DNA of 64,000 nt from Liolophura sinensis (taxonomy: Eukaryota > Mollusca > Polyplacophora > Chitonida > Chitonidae). The translations under genes and the position numbers were made by a program. Below the pieces are notes generated by a model that was not told where the DNA came from, did not search any database, and saw nothing but the letters and a program-made list of their open reading frames with translations. Within the stretch, counting starts at the first letter, position 1; every line of letters begins with the position of its first letter. The stretch lies in assembly GCF_032854445.1 (NCBI RefSeq), contig NC_088304.1, positions 35,263,551 to 35,327,550 of the forward strand, written 5' to 3'. Positions 43,720 to 56,127 of the stretch are shown in pieces.

Positions 43720-44160
43720 ACTGACTATTTTGATGGTAAAATATCACACAAATAAAAGACAGGCACCAGGGAACCAGTTCGTACAAGGAAACATCAATTC
43801 TAATGGAAGAACAGCGAATAGCTATTACATGAGATCAAGTAATTAATAGACCTATTGAGGGAGTCCACCGCTTTCTGAGAAACCAAAGATAAATAAATAA
43901 GAGCAAAGAATTCAGACAGAAATATATAATACAATTAAAGACGTACAGTAGGCATTCTCAACAGAAAACTACCGTACAAAGAAACAGGAATGAGAGGGTT
44001 TTGAAATCTCGGCCTCCAATTACACCACCTGTTAAGATCACATGACAATTACAAGCTGTTTTGGTGATCATAGATCTTGTTTAACGATTTCAGCAATTAC
44101 ACAAACTTATTTTTAAGAATTTTACAGAACACGTTGTTTTCAAACAATTTTGTTATCAGC
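43720..44160 (-). repeat. First array unit, tRNA deleted
   Basis: The unit reads AAAGACAGGCACCAG at 43757-43771, then jumps directly to GGAACCAGTTCGTACAAGG, which is the text about 190 bp past the tRNA in other units. CCAG/ACCAG microhomology at the junction suggests a deletion that removed all but a few bases of the tRNA. Confidence 0.8.
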
Positions 44161-44207
44161 TAAAGGGTCGTTTACTTTGATGGTAAAATATCACACAAAT
44201 TAAAGAC

Positions 44208-44281
44208 AGGCACCAGAGGGAGTCGAATCCTCGACCTCCAGTTTACAAGACTGGCGCTCTAACCAACTGAGATATGGCGCC
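44208..44281 (-). pseudogene. tRNA-Thr(UGU)-like, damaged
   Basis: 74-nt cloverleaf with full 7-bp acceptor pairing. An A-box change (TATCTC instead of TAGCTC) and a broken T-stem pair (GGATTCGA instead of GGGTTCGA) make function doubtful. Anticodon loop CTTGTAA. Confidence 0.75.
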
Positions 44282-44866
44282 TCGACGCGACAACGATCTG
44301 GCTTATCAAACAAGATGCTCTCGTCTGCTTTCTCCAGTTTTCACTCAGGTGTTCCATTTTGGCTATCGACCACTCCATATGATCATGAACTTGGTGAACC
44401 AGTAGGTACAAGAAAACATCAATTCTACTGGAAGAACAGTAAATAGTTATAACATGAGATCAACTAATTAACAGACCTATTGAGGGAGTCTACGGCTTTC
44501 AGAGAAGAAAAGATAAATAAATAAGAGCAAAGAATTCAGACAGAAATATATAATACAATTAAAGACTTACAGTAGTCCTTCTAAACAGAAAGCTACCGTA
44601 CGAAGAAACAGGAATGAGAGGGGTTTGAAATCTCGTCCTCCAATTAAACCACCTGTATGTAATTGTAAAACATTAAGTTCACATGACAATTACAAGCTGT
44701 TTTGGTGATCATAGATCTTGTTTAACGATTTCAGCAATTACATAAAATTACTTTTAAAAATTTTACGGAACACGTTGTTTTCAAACAATTTTGTTATCAG
44801 CGAAAGAGTCATTTGCCAAAAGAAGTCTAGCTATTTTGATGGTAAAATATTACACAAATAAAAGAC

Positions 44867-44940
44867 AGGCACCAGAGGGAGTCGAACCCTCGACCTCCAG
44901 TTTACTAGACTGGCGCTCTAACCAACTGAGCTATGGCGCC
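44867..44940 (-). tRNA. tRNA-Thr(AGU)
   Basis: Intact 74-nt cloverleaf: acceptor GGCGCCA/TGGTGCC, A box TAGCTCAGTTGG, anticodon stem CCAGT/ACTGG with loop CTAGTAA, T arm GAGGG-TTCGACT-CCCTC (B box GGTTCGACTCC), discriminator T. Pol III TTTT stop 4 nt downstream. Confidence 0.95.
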
Positions 44941-45510
44941 TCGACGCGATAACCATAATGCTCTTGTCTGCTTTCTCCAGTTTTCACTCTGGTGTTACAT
45001 TTTGGCTATCGACAACTCCATATGATCATGAACTGGGTGAAACAGTAGGTACAAGAAAACATCAATTCTACTGGAAGAACAGTGAACAGTTATTACATGA
45101 GATCAAGTAATTAACAAAACTATTGAAGGAGTCCACGGCTTTCAGAGAAAGCAAAGATAAATAAATAAGAGCAAAGAATTCAGACAGAAATATATAATAC
45201 AATTAAAGACTTACAGTAGGCCTTCTCAACAGAAAACTACCGTACGAAAAAACAGGAATGAGAAGGGTTTGAAATCTCGGCCTCCAATTACACCACATGT
45301 ATATAATTGTAAAACGTTAAGATCACATGACAATGACAAGCTGTTTTGGTGAACACAGATCTTGTTTAACGATTTCAGCAATTACACAAACTTATTTTTA
45401 AGAATTTTACAGAACACGTTGTTTTCATACAGTCTTGTCATCAGGGAAAGAGTAGTTTGCCAATAGAAGCCTAGCTATTTTGATGGCAAAATATTACACA
45501 AATAAACGAC

Positions 45511-45584
45511 AGGCACCAGAGGGAGTCGAACCCTCGACCTCCAGTTTACAAGACTGGCGCTCTAACCAGCTGAGCTATGGCCCC
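45511..45584 (-). tRNA. tRNA-Thr(UGU), one acceptor mismatch
   Basis: As the intact copies but the 5' acceptor is GGGGCCA against TGGTGCC, giving a G3-G70 clash. Anticodon loop CTTGTAA. T and D arms intact. Only TTT directly downstream. Confidence 0.8.
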
Positions 45585-46195
45585 TCGACGCGACAACGAT
45601 CTGGCTTATCAACCATAATGCTCTCGTCTGCTTTCTCCAGTTTTCACGCAGGTGTTACATTTTGGCTATCGACCACTCCATATGATCATGAACTGGGTGA
45701 ACCAGTAGGTACAAGAAAACATCAATTCTACTGGGAGAACAGTGAATAGTTATTACATGAGATCAAGTAATTAACAGACCTATTGAAGGAGTCTACGGCT
45801 TCCAGAAAAAGCAAAGATAAATAAATAAGAGCAAAGAATTCAGACAGAAAAATATAGTACAATTAAAGACGTACAGTAGGCCTTCTCAACAGAAAACTAC
45901 CGTACGAAGAAACAGGAATAAGAGGGTTTTGAAATCTCGGCCTCCAGTTACACCACCTGTATATAATTGTAAAACGCTAAGATCACATGACAATTACAAG
46001 CTGTTTTGGTGAGCACAGATCTTGTTTAACGTTTTCAGCAATTACACAAACTTATTTTTAAGAATTTTACAGAACACGTTGTTTTCAAACAATTTTGTCA
46101 TCAGCGAAAGAGTCGTTTGCCAAAGGAAGCCTAGCTAATTTGATGGTAAAATATTACAAATATGATGATGTTAAAATATCACACAAATAAACGAC

Positions 46196-46269
46196 AGGCA
46201 CCAGAGGGAGTAGAACCCTCGACCTCCAGTTTACCAGACTGGCGCTCTAACCAACTGAGCTCTGGCGCC
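46196..46269 (-). pseudogene. tRNA-Thr(GGU)-like, B box damaged
   Basis: Anticodon loop CTGGTAA gives GGU, unique in this array. The T loop reads TTCTACT (B-box G lost) and the A box starts GAGCTC. Probably a pseudogene. Confidence 0.8.
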
Positions 46270-46829
46270 TTGATGCGACAACGATCTGGCTTATCAAACA
46301 AGATGTTCTCGTCTGCTTTCTCCAGTTTTCACTCAGGTGTTCCATTTGGGCTATCGACCACTCCATATGATCATGAACTGGGTGAAACAGTAGGTACAAG
46401 AAAACATCAATTCTACTGGAAGAACAGTGAACAATTATTACATGAGATCAAGTAATAACCAGACCTATTGAAGGAGTCTACGGATTCCAGAAAAAGCAAA
46501 GATAAATAAATAAGAGCAAAGAATTCAGACAGAAATATATAATACAATTAAAGACGTACAGTAGGCCTTCTCAACAGAAAACTACCGTACGAAGAAACAG
46601 GAATGAGAGGGTTTTGAAATCTCGGCCTCCAATTACACCACCTGTATAAAATTGTAAAACGTCAATATCACATGACAATTACAAGCTGTTAGATAGACCT
46701 TGTTTAACGATTTCAGCAATTACACAAACTTATTTTTAAGAATTTTACGGAACACGTTGTTTTCTAACAATTTTGTTATCAGTTAAAGGGTCATTTATTT
46801 AATGGTAAAATGTCACACGAATTAAAGAC

Positions 46830-46903
46830 AGGCACCAGAGGGAGTCGAACCTTCGACCTCCAGTTTACTAGACTGGCGCTCTAACCAACTGAGCTATGGC
46901 GCC
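46830..46903 (-). tRNA. tRNA-Thr(AGU), one T-stem mismatch
   Basis: Acceptor, D arm and anticodon arm intact (loop CTAGTAA). T stem GAAGG/CCCTC has one A-C mismatch. Only TTT directly downstream. Confidence 0.82.
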
Positions 46904-47489
46904 TCGACGCGACAACGATCTGGCTTATCAACCATAATGCTCTCGTCTGCTTTCTCCAGTTTTCACTCAGGTGTTCCATTTGGGCTATCGACCACTCCAT
47001 ATGATCATGAACTGGGTGAACCAGTAGGTACAAGAAAACATCAATTCTACTGGAAGAACAGTGAACAGTTATTACATGAGATCAAGTAATTAACAGACCT
47101 ATTGAGGGAGTCTACGGCTTTTAGAGAAAGCAAAGATAAATAAATAAGAGCAAAGAATTCAGACAGAAATATATAATACATTTTAAGACGTGCAGTAGGC
47201 CTTCTCAACAGAAAACTACCGTACGAAGAAACAGGAATGAGAGGGTTTTGAAATCTCGGCCTCCAGTTACACCACCTGTATATAATTGCAAAACGTTAAG
47301 ATCACATGACAATTACAGGCTGTTTTGGTGAACATAGATCTGGTTTAACGATTTCAGCAATTAAACAAACTTATTTTTAAGACTTTTACAGAACACGTTG
47401 TTTTCAAACAATTTTGTCATCAGCGAAAGAGTAGTTTGCCAAAGGAAGTCTAGCTATTTTGATGGTAAAATATCACACATATAAAAGAC

Positions 47490-47563
47490 AGGCACCAGAG
47501 GGAGTCGAACCCTCGACCTCCAGTTTACAAGACTGGCGCTCTAACCAACTGAGCTATGGCGCC
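47490..47563 (-). tRNA. tRNA-Thr(UGU)
   Basis: Fully paired cloverleaf identical to the AGU copies except anticodon loop CTTGTAA. A and B boxes canonical, TTTT stop 4 nt after the discriminator. Confidence 0.95.
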
Positions 47564-48148
47564 TCTACGCGACAACGATCTGGTTTATCAACCATAATGC
47601 TCTCGTCTGCTTTCTCCAGTTTTCACTCAAGTGTTACATTTTGGCTATCGACCACTCCATATGATCATGAACTGGGTAAACCAGTAGGTACAAGAAAACA
47701 TCAATTCTACTGGAAGAACAGTGAACAGTTATTACATGAGATCAAGTAATTAACGGACCTATTGAGGGAGTCCACGGCTTTCAGAGAAAGCAAAGATAAA
47801 TAAAAACAGCAAAGAATTCAGACAGAAATATATAATACAATTAAAGACGTACAGTAGGCCTTCTCAACAGAAAACTACCGTTCAAAGAAACAGGAATGAG
47901 AGGGGTTTAAAATCTCGGCCTCCAATTACACCACCTGTATAAAATTGTAAAACGCTAAGATCACATGACACTGACAAGCTGTTTTGGTGAACACAGATCT
48001 TGTTTAACGATTTCAGCAATTACACAAACTTATTTTTAAGAATTTTACGGAACACTTTGTTTTCAAACAATTTTGTCATCAGCGAAAGAGTCGTTTGCCA
48101 AAGGAAGTCTAGCTATTTTGATGGTAAAATATCACACATATAAAAGAC

Positions 48149-48222
48149 AGGCACCAGAGGGAGTCGAACCCTCGACCTCCAGTTTACTAGACTGGCGCTC
48201 TAACCAACTGAGCTATGGCGCC
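48149..48222 (-). tRNA. tRNA-Thr(AGU)
   Basis: Intact cloverleaf, loop CTAGTAA, canonical A and B boxes, TTTT stop directly downstream. Confidence 0.95.
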
Positions 48223-48810
48223 TTGATGCGACAACGATCTGGCTTATCAAACAAGTTGCTCTCGTCTGCTTTCTCCAGTTTTCACGCAGGTGTTCTATTT
48301 GGGCTATTGACCGCTCCATATGATCATGAACTGGGTGAACCAGTACGTACAAGAAAGCATCAATTCTACTGGAAGAACAGTGAACAGTTATTACATGAGA
48401 TCAAGTAATTAACAGACCTGTTGAGGGAGTCTACGGCTTTCAGAGAAAGCAAAGATAAATAAATAAGAGCAAAGAATTCAGACAGAAATATATAATACAT
48501 TTAAAGACGTGCAGTTGGCCTTCTCAACAGAAAACTACCTTACAAAGAAACAGGAATGGTAGAGGGTTTTGAAATCTCGGCCTCCAATTACACCACCTGT
48601 ATATAATTGGAAAACGTTAAGATCACATGACAATTACAAGCTATTTTGCTGAACATACATCTTGTTTAACGATTTCAGCAATTACACAAACTTATTTTTA
48701 AGAATTTTACGGAACACGTTGTTTTCAAACAATTTTGTCATCAGAGAACGGGTTGTTTGCCAAAGGAAGCCTAGCGATTTTGATGGTAAAATATCACACA
48801 AATAAAAGAC

Positions 48811-48884
48811 AGGCATCAGAGGGAGTCGAACCCTCGACCTCCAGTTTACTAGACTGGCGCTCTTACCAACTGAGCTATGGGGCT
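48811..48884 (-). pseudogene. tRNA-Thr(AGU)-like, acceptor broken
   Basis: D, anticodon and T arms intact, but the 5' acceptor reads AGCCCCA against TGATGCC with several mismatches. Loop CTAGTAA. Confidence 0.8.
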
Positions 48885-49470
48885 TCAAAGCCACAACGAT
48901 CTGGCCTATCAAAGAAGATGCTCTCGTCTGCTTTCTCCAGTTTTCACGCAGGTGTTCCATTTGGGCTATCGACCACTCCATATGATCATGAACTGGGTGA
49001 AACAGTAGGTACAAGAAAACATCAATTCTTCTGGAAGAACAGTAAATAGTTATTACATGAGATCCAGTTATTAACAGACCTATTGAGGGAGTCCACGGCT
49101 TTCTGAGAAAGCAAAGATAAATAAATAAGAGCAAAGAATTCAGACAGAAATATATAATACAATCTAAGACGTGCAGTAGGCCTTCTCAACAGAAAACTAC
49201 CGTACGAAGAAACAGGAGTGAGAAGGGTTTGAAATCTCGGCCTCCAATTACACCACCTGTATATAATTGTAAAACGCTAAGATCACATGATAATTACAAG
49301 CTGTTTTGGTGAACATAGATCTTCTTTAATGATTTCAGCAATTACACAAACTTATTTTTAAGAATTTTACAGAACACGTTGTTTTCAAACAATTTTGTCA
49401 TCAGCGAAAGAATCGTTTGCCAAAGGTAGTCTAGCTATTTTGATGGTAAAATATTACACAAATAGAAGAA

Positions 49471-49544
49471 ATGTAGCAGAGGGAGTCGAACTCTCGACCT
49501 CCAGTTTACAAGACTGGCGCTCTAACCAACTGAGCTATGGCGCT
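49471..49544 (-). pseudogene. tRNA-Thr(UGU)-like, acceptor broken
   Basis: 5' AGCGCCA against 3' TGCTACA leaves at least three mismatches. T stem GAGAG/CCCTC is also mismatched. Loop CTTGTAA. No clean T4 directly downstream. Confidence 0.8.
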
Positions 49545-50132
49545 TCGAAGCGCCAACGATCTGGCTTATCGACCATAATGCTCTCGTCTGCTTTCTCCGG
49601 TGTTCTGGCCGGTGTTCCATTTTGGCTATCGACCACTCCATATGATAATGAACTGGGTGAACCAGTACGTACAAGAAAACATCAATTCTAATGGTAGAAC
49701 AGTTAACAGTTATTACATGAGATCAAGTAATTAACAGATCTATTGAGGGATTCTACGGCTTTTAGAGAAAGCAAAGATAAATAAATAAGAGCAAAGAATT
49801 CAGACAGAAATATATAATACATTTGAAGACGTGCAGTAGGCCTTCTCAACAGAAAACTACCGTACGAAGAAACAGGAATGGTAGAGGGGTTTGAAATCTC
49901 GGCCTCCAGTTACACCACCTGTATATAAATGCAAAACGTTAAGATCACATGACAATTACAAGCTGTTTTGGTGATCATAGATCTGGTTTAACGATTTCAG
50001 CAATTAAACAAAGTTATTTTTAAGAATTTTACGGAACACGTTGTTTTTAAACAATTTTGTCATCAGCGAAAGGGTCGTTTGCCAAAGGAAGTCTAGCTAT
50101 TTTGATGGTAAAATATCACACATATAAAAGAC

Positions 50133-50206
50133 AGGCACCAGATGGAGTCGAACCCTCGACCTCCAGTTTACAAGACTGGCGCTCTAGCCAACTGAGCTAT
50201 GACGCC
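50133..50206 (-). tRNA. tRNA-Thr(UGU), one T-stem mismatch
   Basis: Acceptor GGCGTCA/TGGTGCC pairs through a wobble. T stem GAGGG/CCATC has one G-A clash. Loop CTTGTAA; TTTT stop downstream. Confidence 0.8.
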
Positions 50207-50796
50207 TCTACGCGACAACGATCTGGTTTATCAACCATAATGTTCTCGTCTGCTTTCTCCAGTTTTCACGCAGGTGTTACATTTTGGCTATCGACCACTC
50301 CATATGATCATGAACTTGGTGAACCAGTAGGTACAAGAAAACATCAATTCTACTGGAAGAACAGTAAATAGTTATTACATGAGATCAAGTAATTAACAGA
50401 CCTATTGAAGGAGTCCACGGCTTTTAGAGAAAGCAAAGATAAATAAAAAACAGCAAAAAAATTCATACAGAAATATATAATACAATTAAAGACGTACAGT
50501 AGGCCTTCTCAACAGAAAATTGCCGTACGAAGAAACAGGAATGAGAGGGTTTTGAAATCTCGGCCTCCAGTTACACCACCTGTATAAAATTGTAAAACGC
50601 TAAGATCACATAACAATGACAAGCTGTTTTGCTGAACATAGATCTTGTTTAACGATTTCAGCAATTACACAAACTTGTTTTTAAGAATTTTACGGAACAC
50701 GTTGTTTTGAAACAATTTTGTCATCAGCGAAAGAGTCGTTTGCCAAAGGAAGTCTAGCTATTTTGATGGTAAAATATCACACAAATAAAAAAAGAC

Positions 50797-50870
50797 AGGC
50801 ACCAGAGGGAGTCGAATCCTCGACCTCCAGTTTACTAGACTGGCGCTCTTACCAACTGAGCTATGGCGCC
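50797..50870 (-). tRNA. tRNA-Thr(AGU), B-box change
   Basis: Acceptor and anticodon arms intact. T stem reads GAGGA, breaking the near-invariant 53-61 pair and altering the B box (GATTCGACTCC). Loop CTAGTAA. Possibly weakly functional. Confidence 0.7.
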
Positions 50871-51456
50871 TCGACGCGACAACGATCTGGCTTATCAAAC
50901 AAGTTGCTCTCGTCTGCTTTCTCCAGTTTTCACTCAGATGTTCCATTTTGGCTATCGACCACTCCATATGATCATGAACTTGGTGAACCAGTAGGTACAA
51001 GAAAACATCAATTCTACTGGAAGAACAGTGAACATTTATTACATGAGATCAAGTAATTAACAGACCTATTGAAGGAGTCTACGGCTTTCAGAGAAAGAAA
51101 AGATAAATAAATAAGAACAAAGAATTCAGACAGAAATATATAATACTATTAAAGACGTACAGTAGGCCTTCTCAACAGAAAACTACCGTACGAAGAAACA
51201 GGAATGAGAGGGGTTTGAAATCTCGGCCTCCAATTACACCACCTGTATATAATTGTAAAACGTTCAGATCACATGACAATTACAAGCTGTTTTGGTGAAC
51301 ATAGATCTGGTTTAACGATTTCAGCAATTACACAAACTTAGTTTTAAGAATTTTACGGAACACGTACTTTTCAAACAAATTTGTCATCAGCGAAAGAGTC
51401 GTTTGCCAAAGGAAGTCTAGCTATTTTAATGGTAAAATATTACACAAAGGAAAGAG

Positions 51457-51530
51457 AGGAACCAGAGGGAGTCGAACCCTCGACCTCCAGTTTACTAGAC
51501 TGGCGCTCTAACCAACTGAGCTATGGTGCC
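51457..51530 (-). tRNA. tRNA-Thr(AGU), one acceptor mismatch
   Basis: 5' GGCACCA against 3' TGGTTCC: compensated A-T at one position, a C-T clash at another. Other arms intact; loop CTAGTAA. No T4 directly downstream; the TTTT in the ATTTTACC box, about 25 nt on, may serve. Confidence 0.78.
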
Positions 51531-52115
51531 TCGACGAGAGAACGATCTGGCTTATCAAACAAGATGCTCTCGTCTGCTTTCTCCAGTTTTCACGCAGGTG
51601 TTACATTTTGGCTATCGACCACTCCATATGATCATGAACTGGGTGAACCAGTAGGTACAAGAAAACATCAATTCTACTGGAAGAACAGTAAATAGTTATT
51701 ACATGAGATCAAGTAATTAACAGACCTATTGAGGGAGTCCACGGCTTTCAGAGAAAGCAAAGATAAATAAATAAGAGCAAAGAATTCAGGCAGAAATATA
51801 TAATACATTTGAAGACGTGCAGTAGTCCTTCTCAACAGAAAACTACCGTACGAAGAAACAGGAATGAGAGGGTTTTGAAATCTCGGCCTCCAGTTACACC
51901 ACCTGTATATAATTGCAAAACGTTAAGATCACATGACAATTACAAGCTGTTTTGTTGAACATAGATCTGGTTTAACAATTTTAGCAATTAAACAAACTTA
52001 TTTTTAAGAATTTCAAAGAACACGTTGTTTTCATACAATTTTGTCATCAGGGAAAGGGTCGTTTGTCTTCGAGGCCTAGCTACTTTTATGTTAAAATATC
52101 ACACAAATAAACGAC

Positions 52116-52189
52116 ATGCAACAGAGGGAGTCGAACCCTCGACCTCCAGTTTACTAGACTGGCGCTCTAACCAACTGAGTTTTGGCGCT
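52116..52189 (-). pseudogene. tRNA-Thr(AGU) pseudogene, lineage A
   Basis: Acceptor AGCGCCA/TGTTGCA mismatched and A box altered to AAACTCAG. Anticodon loop CTAGTAA and T arm intact. The same changes recur at 55395 and 57371. Confidence 0.85.
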
Positions 52190-52773
52190 TCGACGCAACA
52201 AGTATCTGGCTTATCAAACAAGATTTTCTCGTCTGCTTTCTCCAGTTTTTACGCAGGTGTTACATTTTGGCTATCGTTCACTCCATATGATTATGAACTG
52301 GGTGAACCAGTAGGTACAAGAAAACATCAATTCCACTGGAAGAACAGTAAATAGTTATTACATGAGATCAAGTAATTAACAGACCTATTGAGGGAGTCCA
52401 CGGCTTTCAGAGAAAGCAAAGATAAATAAATAAGAGCAAAGAATTTGGACAGAAATATATAATACAATTAAGACGTACAGTAGGCCTTCTCAACAGAAAA
52501 CTACCGAACGAAGAAACAGGAATGAGAAAGTTTTAAAACCTCGGCCTCTAATTACACCACCTGTATATAATTGTAAAACGCTAAGATCACATGACAATTA
52601 CAAGCTGTTTTGGTGAACATACATCTTGTTTAACGATTTCAGCAATTACACAAACTTATTTTTAAGAATTTTGCAGAACACGTTGTTTTCAAACAATTTT
52701 GTCATCAGCAAAAGGGTCGTTTGCCAAAGGAAGCTTAGCGATTTTGATGGTAAAATATCATACAAATAAATGC

Positions 52774-52847
52774 AGGCACCAGAGGGAGTCGAACCCTCGA
52801 CCTCCAGTTTACTAGACTGGCGCTCTAACCAGCTTAACTATATCGCT
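52774..52847 (-). pseudogene. tRNA-Thr(AGU) pseudogene, lineage B
   Basis: 5' AGCGATA no longer pairs with TGGTGCC and the D arm reads TAGTTAAGCTGG (still A-box-like). Loop CTAGTAA and T arm intact. The same changes recur at 56054 and 58030. Confidence 0.85.
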
Positions 52848-53432
52848 TCGACGCGACAACGATCTGGCTTATCAAACAAGTTGCTCTCGTCTACTTTCTC
52901 CAGTTTTTACTCAGGTGTTCCATTTGGGCTATCGACCACTCCATATGATCATGAACTGGGTGAACCAGTAAGTACAAGAAAACATCAATTCCACTGGAAG
53001 AACAGTAAATAGTTATTACATGAGATCAAGTAATTAACAGACCTATTGAGGGAGTCCACGGCTTTCAGAGAAAGCAAAGATAAATAAATAAGAGCAAAGA
53101 ATTCAGACAGAAATATATAATACATTTGAAGATGTGGAGTAGGCCTTCTCAACAGAAAACTACCGTACGAAGAAACAGGAATGAGAGGGTTTTGAAATCT
53201 CGGCCTCCAGTTACACCACCTGTATATAATTGCAAAACGTTAAGATCAAATGACAATTATAAGCTGTTTTGGTGAACATAGATCTTGTTTAACGATTTCA
53301 GCAATTAAACAAGCTTATTTTTAAGAATTTCGCAGACCACGTTGTTTTCAAACATTTTTGTCATCAGGGAAAGAGTCGTTTGCCTTCGAGGCTTAGCTAC
53401 TTTGATGTTAAAATATCACACAAATAAAAGAC

Positions 53433-53506
53433 AGGCACCAGAGGGAGTCGAACCCTCGACCTCCAGTTTACTAGACTGGCGCTCTAACCAACTGAGCTAT
53501 GGCGCC
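53433..53506 (-). tRNA. tRNA-Thr(AGU)
   Basis: Intact cloverleaf, loop CTAGTAA, canonical A and B boxes, TTTT stop downstream. First member of lineage C, whose upstream flank is shortened (CTTGCATGACAAC). Confidence 0.95.
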
Positions 53507-54091
53507 TTGCATGACAACAACCTGGCTTATCAACCATAATGCTCTCGTCTTCTTTCTCCAGTTTTCATGCAGGTGTTACATTTTGGCTATCGACCACTTC
53601 ATATGATCATGAACTGGGTGAACCAGTAGGTACAAGAAAACATCAATTCCACTAGAAGAACAGTAAATAGTTATTACATGAGATCAAGTAATTAACAGAC
53701 CTATTGATTTAGTGCACGGCTTTCAGAAAAAGCAAAGATAAATAAAAAACAGCAAAGAATTCAGACAGAAATATATAATACAAATAAAGACGTACAGTAG
53801 GCCTTCTCAACAGAAAACTACCGAACGAAGAAACAGGAATGAGAGGGGTTTGAAATCTCGGCCTCCAATTACACCACCTGTATATAATTGTAAAACGCTA
53901 AGATCACATGACAATTACAAGCTGTTTTGGTGAACACAGATCTTGCTTAACGATTTCAGCAATTACACAAACTTATTTTTAAAAATTTTACAGAACACGT
54001 TGTTTTCAAACAATTTTGTCATCAGCGAAAGAGTCGTTTGCCAAAGGAAGCCTAGCTATTTTGATGGTAAAATATTACACAAATAGAAGAC

Positions 54092-54165
54092 AGGCACCAG
54101 AGGGAGTCGAACCCTCGACCTCCAGTTTACAAGACTGGCGCTCTAACCAACTGAGCTATGGCGCC
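54092..54165 (-). tRNA. tRNA-Thr(UGU)
   Basis: Intact cloverleaf, loop CTTGTAA. Immediate downstream sequence is GTCTTCTATTTG with no T4; the next TTTT is about 25 nt on. Confidence 0.93.
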
Positions 54166-54735
54166 TCGACGTGATAACCATAATGTTCTTGTCTGCTTTC
54201 TCTAGTTTTTACTCAGGTGTTCCATTTTGACTATCGACCACTTCATATGATCATGAACTGGGTGAACCAGTAGGTACAAGAAAACATCAATTCTACTGGA
54301 AGAACAGTTAACAGTTATTACATGAGATCAAGTAATTAACAGACCTATTGAGGGAGTCCACGGCTTTCAGAGAAAGCAAAGATAAATAAATAAGAGCAAA
54401 GAATTCAGACAGAAATATATAATACATTTGAAGATGTGCAGTAGGCCTTCTCAACAGAAAACTACCGTACGAAGAAACAGGAATGAGAGGGTTTTGAAAT
54501 CTCGGCCTCCAGTTACACCACCTGTATATAATTGTAAAACGTTAAGATCAAATGACAATTACAAGCTGTTTTGGTGAACATAGATCTGGTTTAACGATTT
54601 CAGCAATTACACAAACTTATTTTTAAGAATTTTACGGAACACGTTGTTTTTAAACAATTTTGTCATCAGCGAAAGAGTCGTTTGCCAAAGGAAGTCTAGC
54701 TATTTTAATGGTAAAATATTACACAAATGAAAGAG

Positions 54736-54809
54736 AGGCACCAGAGGGAGTCGAACCCTCAACCTCCAGTTTACTAGACTGGCGCTCTAACCAACTGAGC
54801 TATGGCGCC
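54736..54809 (-). tRNA. tRNA-Thr(AGU)
   Basis: Intact pairing; a single change in the variable loop (AGGTT instead of AGGTC). Loop CTAGTAA. Only TTT directly downstream. Confidence 0.92.
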
Positions 54810-55394
54810 TCGACGAGACAACGATCTGGCTTATCAAACAAGATGCTCTCGTCTGCTTTCTCCAGTTTTCACTTGGATGTTACATTTTGGCTATCGACCA
54901 CTTCATATGATCATGAACTGGGTGAACCAGTAGGTACAAGAAAACATCAATTCTACTGGAAGAACAGTAAATAGTTATTACATGAGATCAAGTAATTAAC
55001 AGACCTATTGAGGGAGTCCATGGCTTTTAGAGAAAGCAAAGATAAATAAATAAGAGCAAAGAATTCATGCAGAAATATATAATACATTTGAAGACGTACA
55101 GTAGGCCTTCTCAACAGAAAACTACCGTACGAAGAAACAGGAATGAGAGGGGTTTGAAATCTCGGCCTCCAGTTACACCACATGTATATAATTGCAAAAC
55201 GTTAAGATCACATGACAATTACAAGCTGTTTTCGTGAACATAGATCTTGTTTAACGATTTCAGCAATTAAACAAACTTATTTTTAAGAATTTCAAAGAAC
55301 ACGTTGTTTTCAAACAATTTTGTCATCAGGGAAAGGGTCGTTTGCCTTCGAGGCCTAGCTACTTTTATGTTAAAATATCACACAAATAAACGAC

Positions 55395-55468
55395 ATGCAA
55401 CAGAGGGAGTCGAACCCTCGACCTCCAGTTTACTAGACTGGCGCTCTAACCAACTGAGTTTTGGCGCT
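55395..55468 (-). pseudogene. tRNA-Thr(AGU) pseudogene, lineage A
   Basis: Same acceptor and A-box lesions as 52116, so a copy of that unit. Loop CTAGTAA. Confidence 0.85.
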
Positions 55469-56053
55469 TCGACGCAACAAGTATCTGGCTTATCAAACAA
55501 GATTTTCTCGTCTGCTTTCTCCAGTTTTTACGCAGGTGTTACATTTTGGCTATCGACCACTCCATATGATCATGAACTGGGTGAACCAGTAGGTACAAGA
55601 AAACATCAATTCCACTGGAAGAACAGTAAATAGTTATTACATGAGATCAAGTAATTAACAGAAGTATTGAGGGAGTCCACGGCTTTCAGAGAAAGCAAAG
55701 ATAAATAAATAAGAGCAAAGAATTCAGACAGAAATATATAATACAATTAAAGACGTACAGTAGGCCTTCTCAACAGAAAACTACTGAATGAAGAAACAGG
55801 AATGAGAAAGTTTTAAAACCTCGGCCTCTAATTACACCACCTGTATATAATTGTAAAACGCTAAGATCACATGACAATTACAAGCTGTTTTGGTGAACAT
55901 ACATCTTGTTTAACGATTTCAGCAATTACACAAACTTATTTTTAAGAATTTTGCAGAACACGTTGTTTTCAAACAATTTTGTCATCAGCAAAATGGTCGT
56001 TTGCCAAAGGAAGCTTAGCGATTTTGATGGTAAAATATCACACAAATAAATGC

Positions 56054-56127
56054 AGGCACCAGAGGGAGTCGTATCCTCGACCTCCAGTTTACTAGACTGG
56101 CGCTCTAACCAGCTTAACTATATCGCT
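56054..56127 (-). pseudogene. tRNA-Thr(AGU) pseudogene, lineage B
   Basis: Same lesions as 52774 plus a damaged T loop (GGATACGACTCC), so further decayed. Confidence 0.85.

Noticed and set aside
44600-44660. B-box-like GGTTTGAAATCTC in the spacer of each array unit, hinting at a second relic tRNA or SINE
   Set aside because: No matching A box or cloverleaf could be drawn on either strand.
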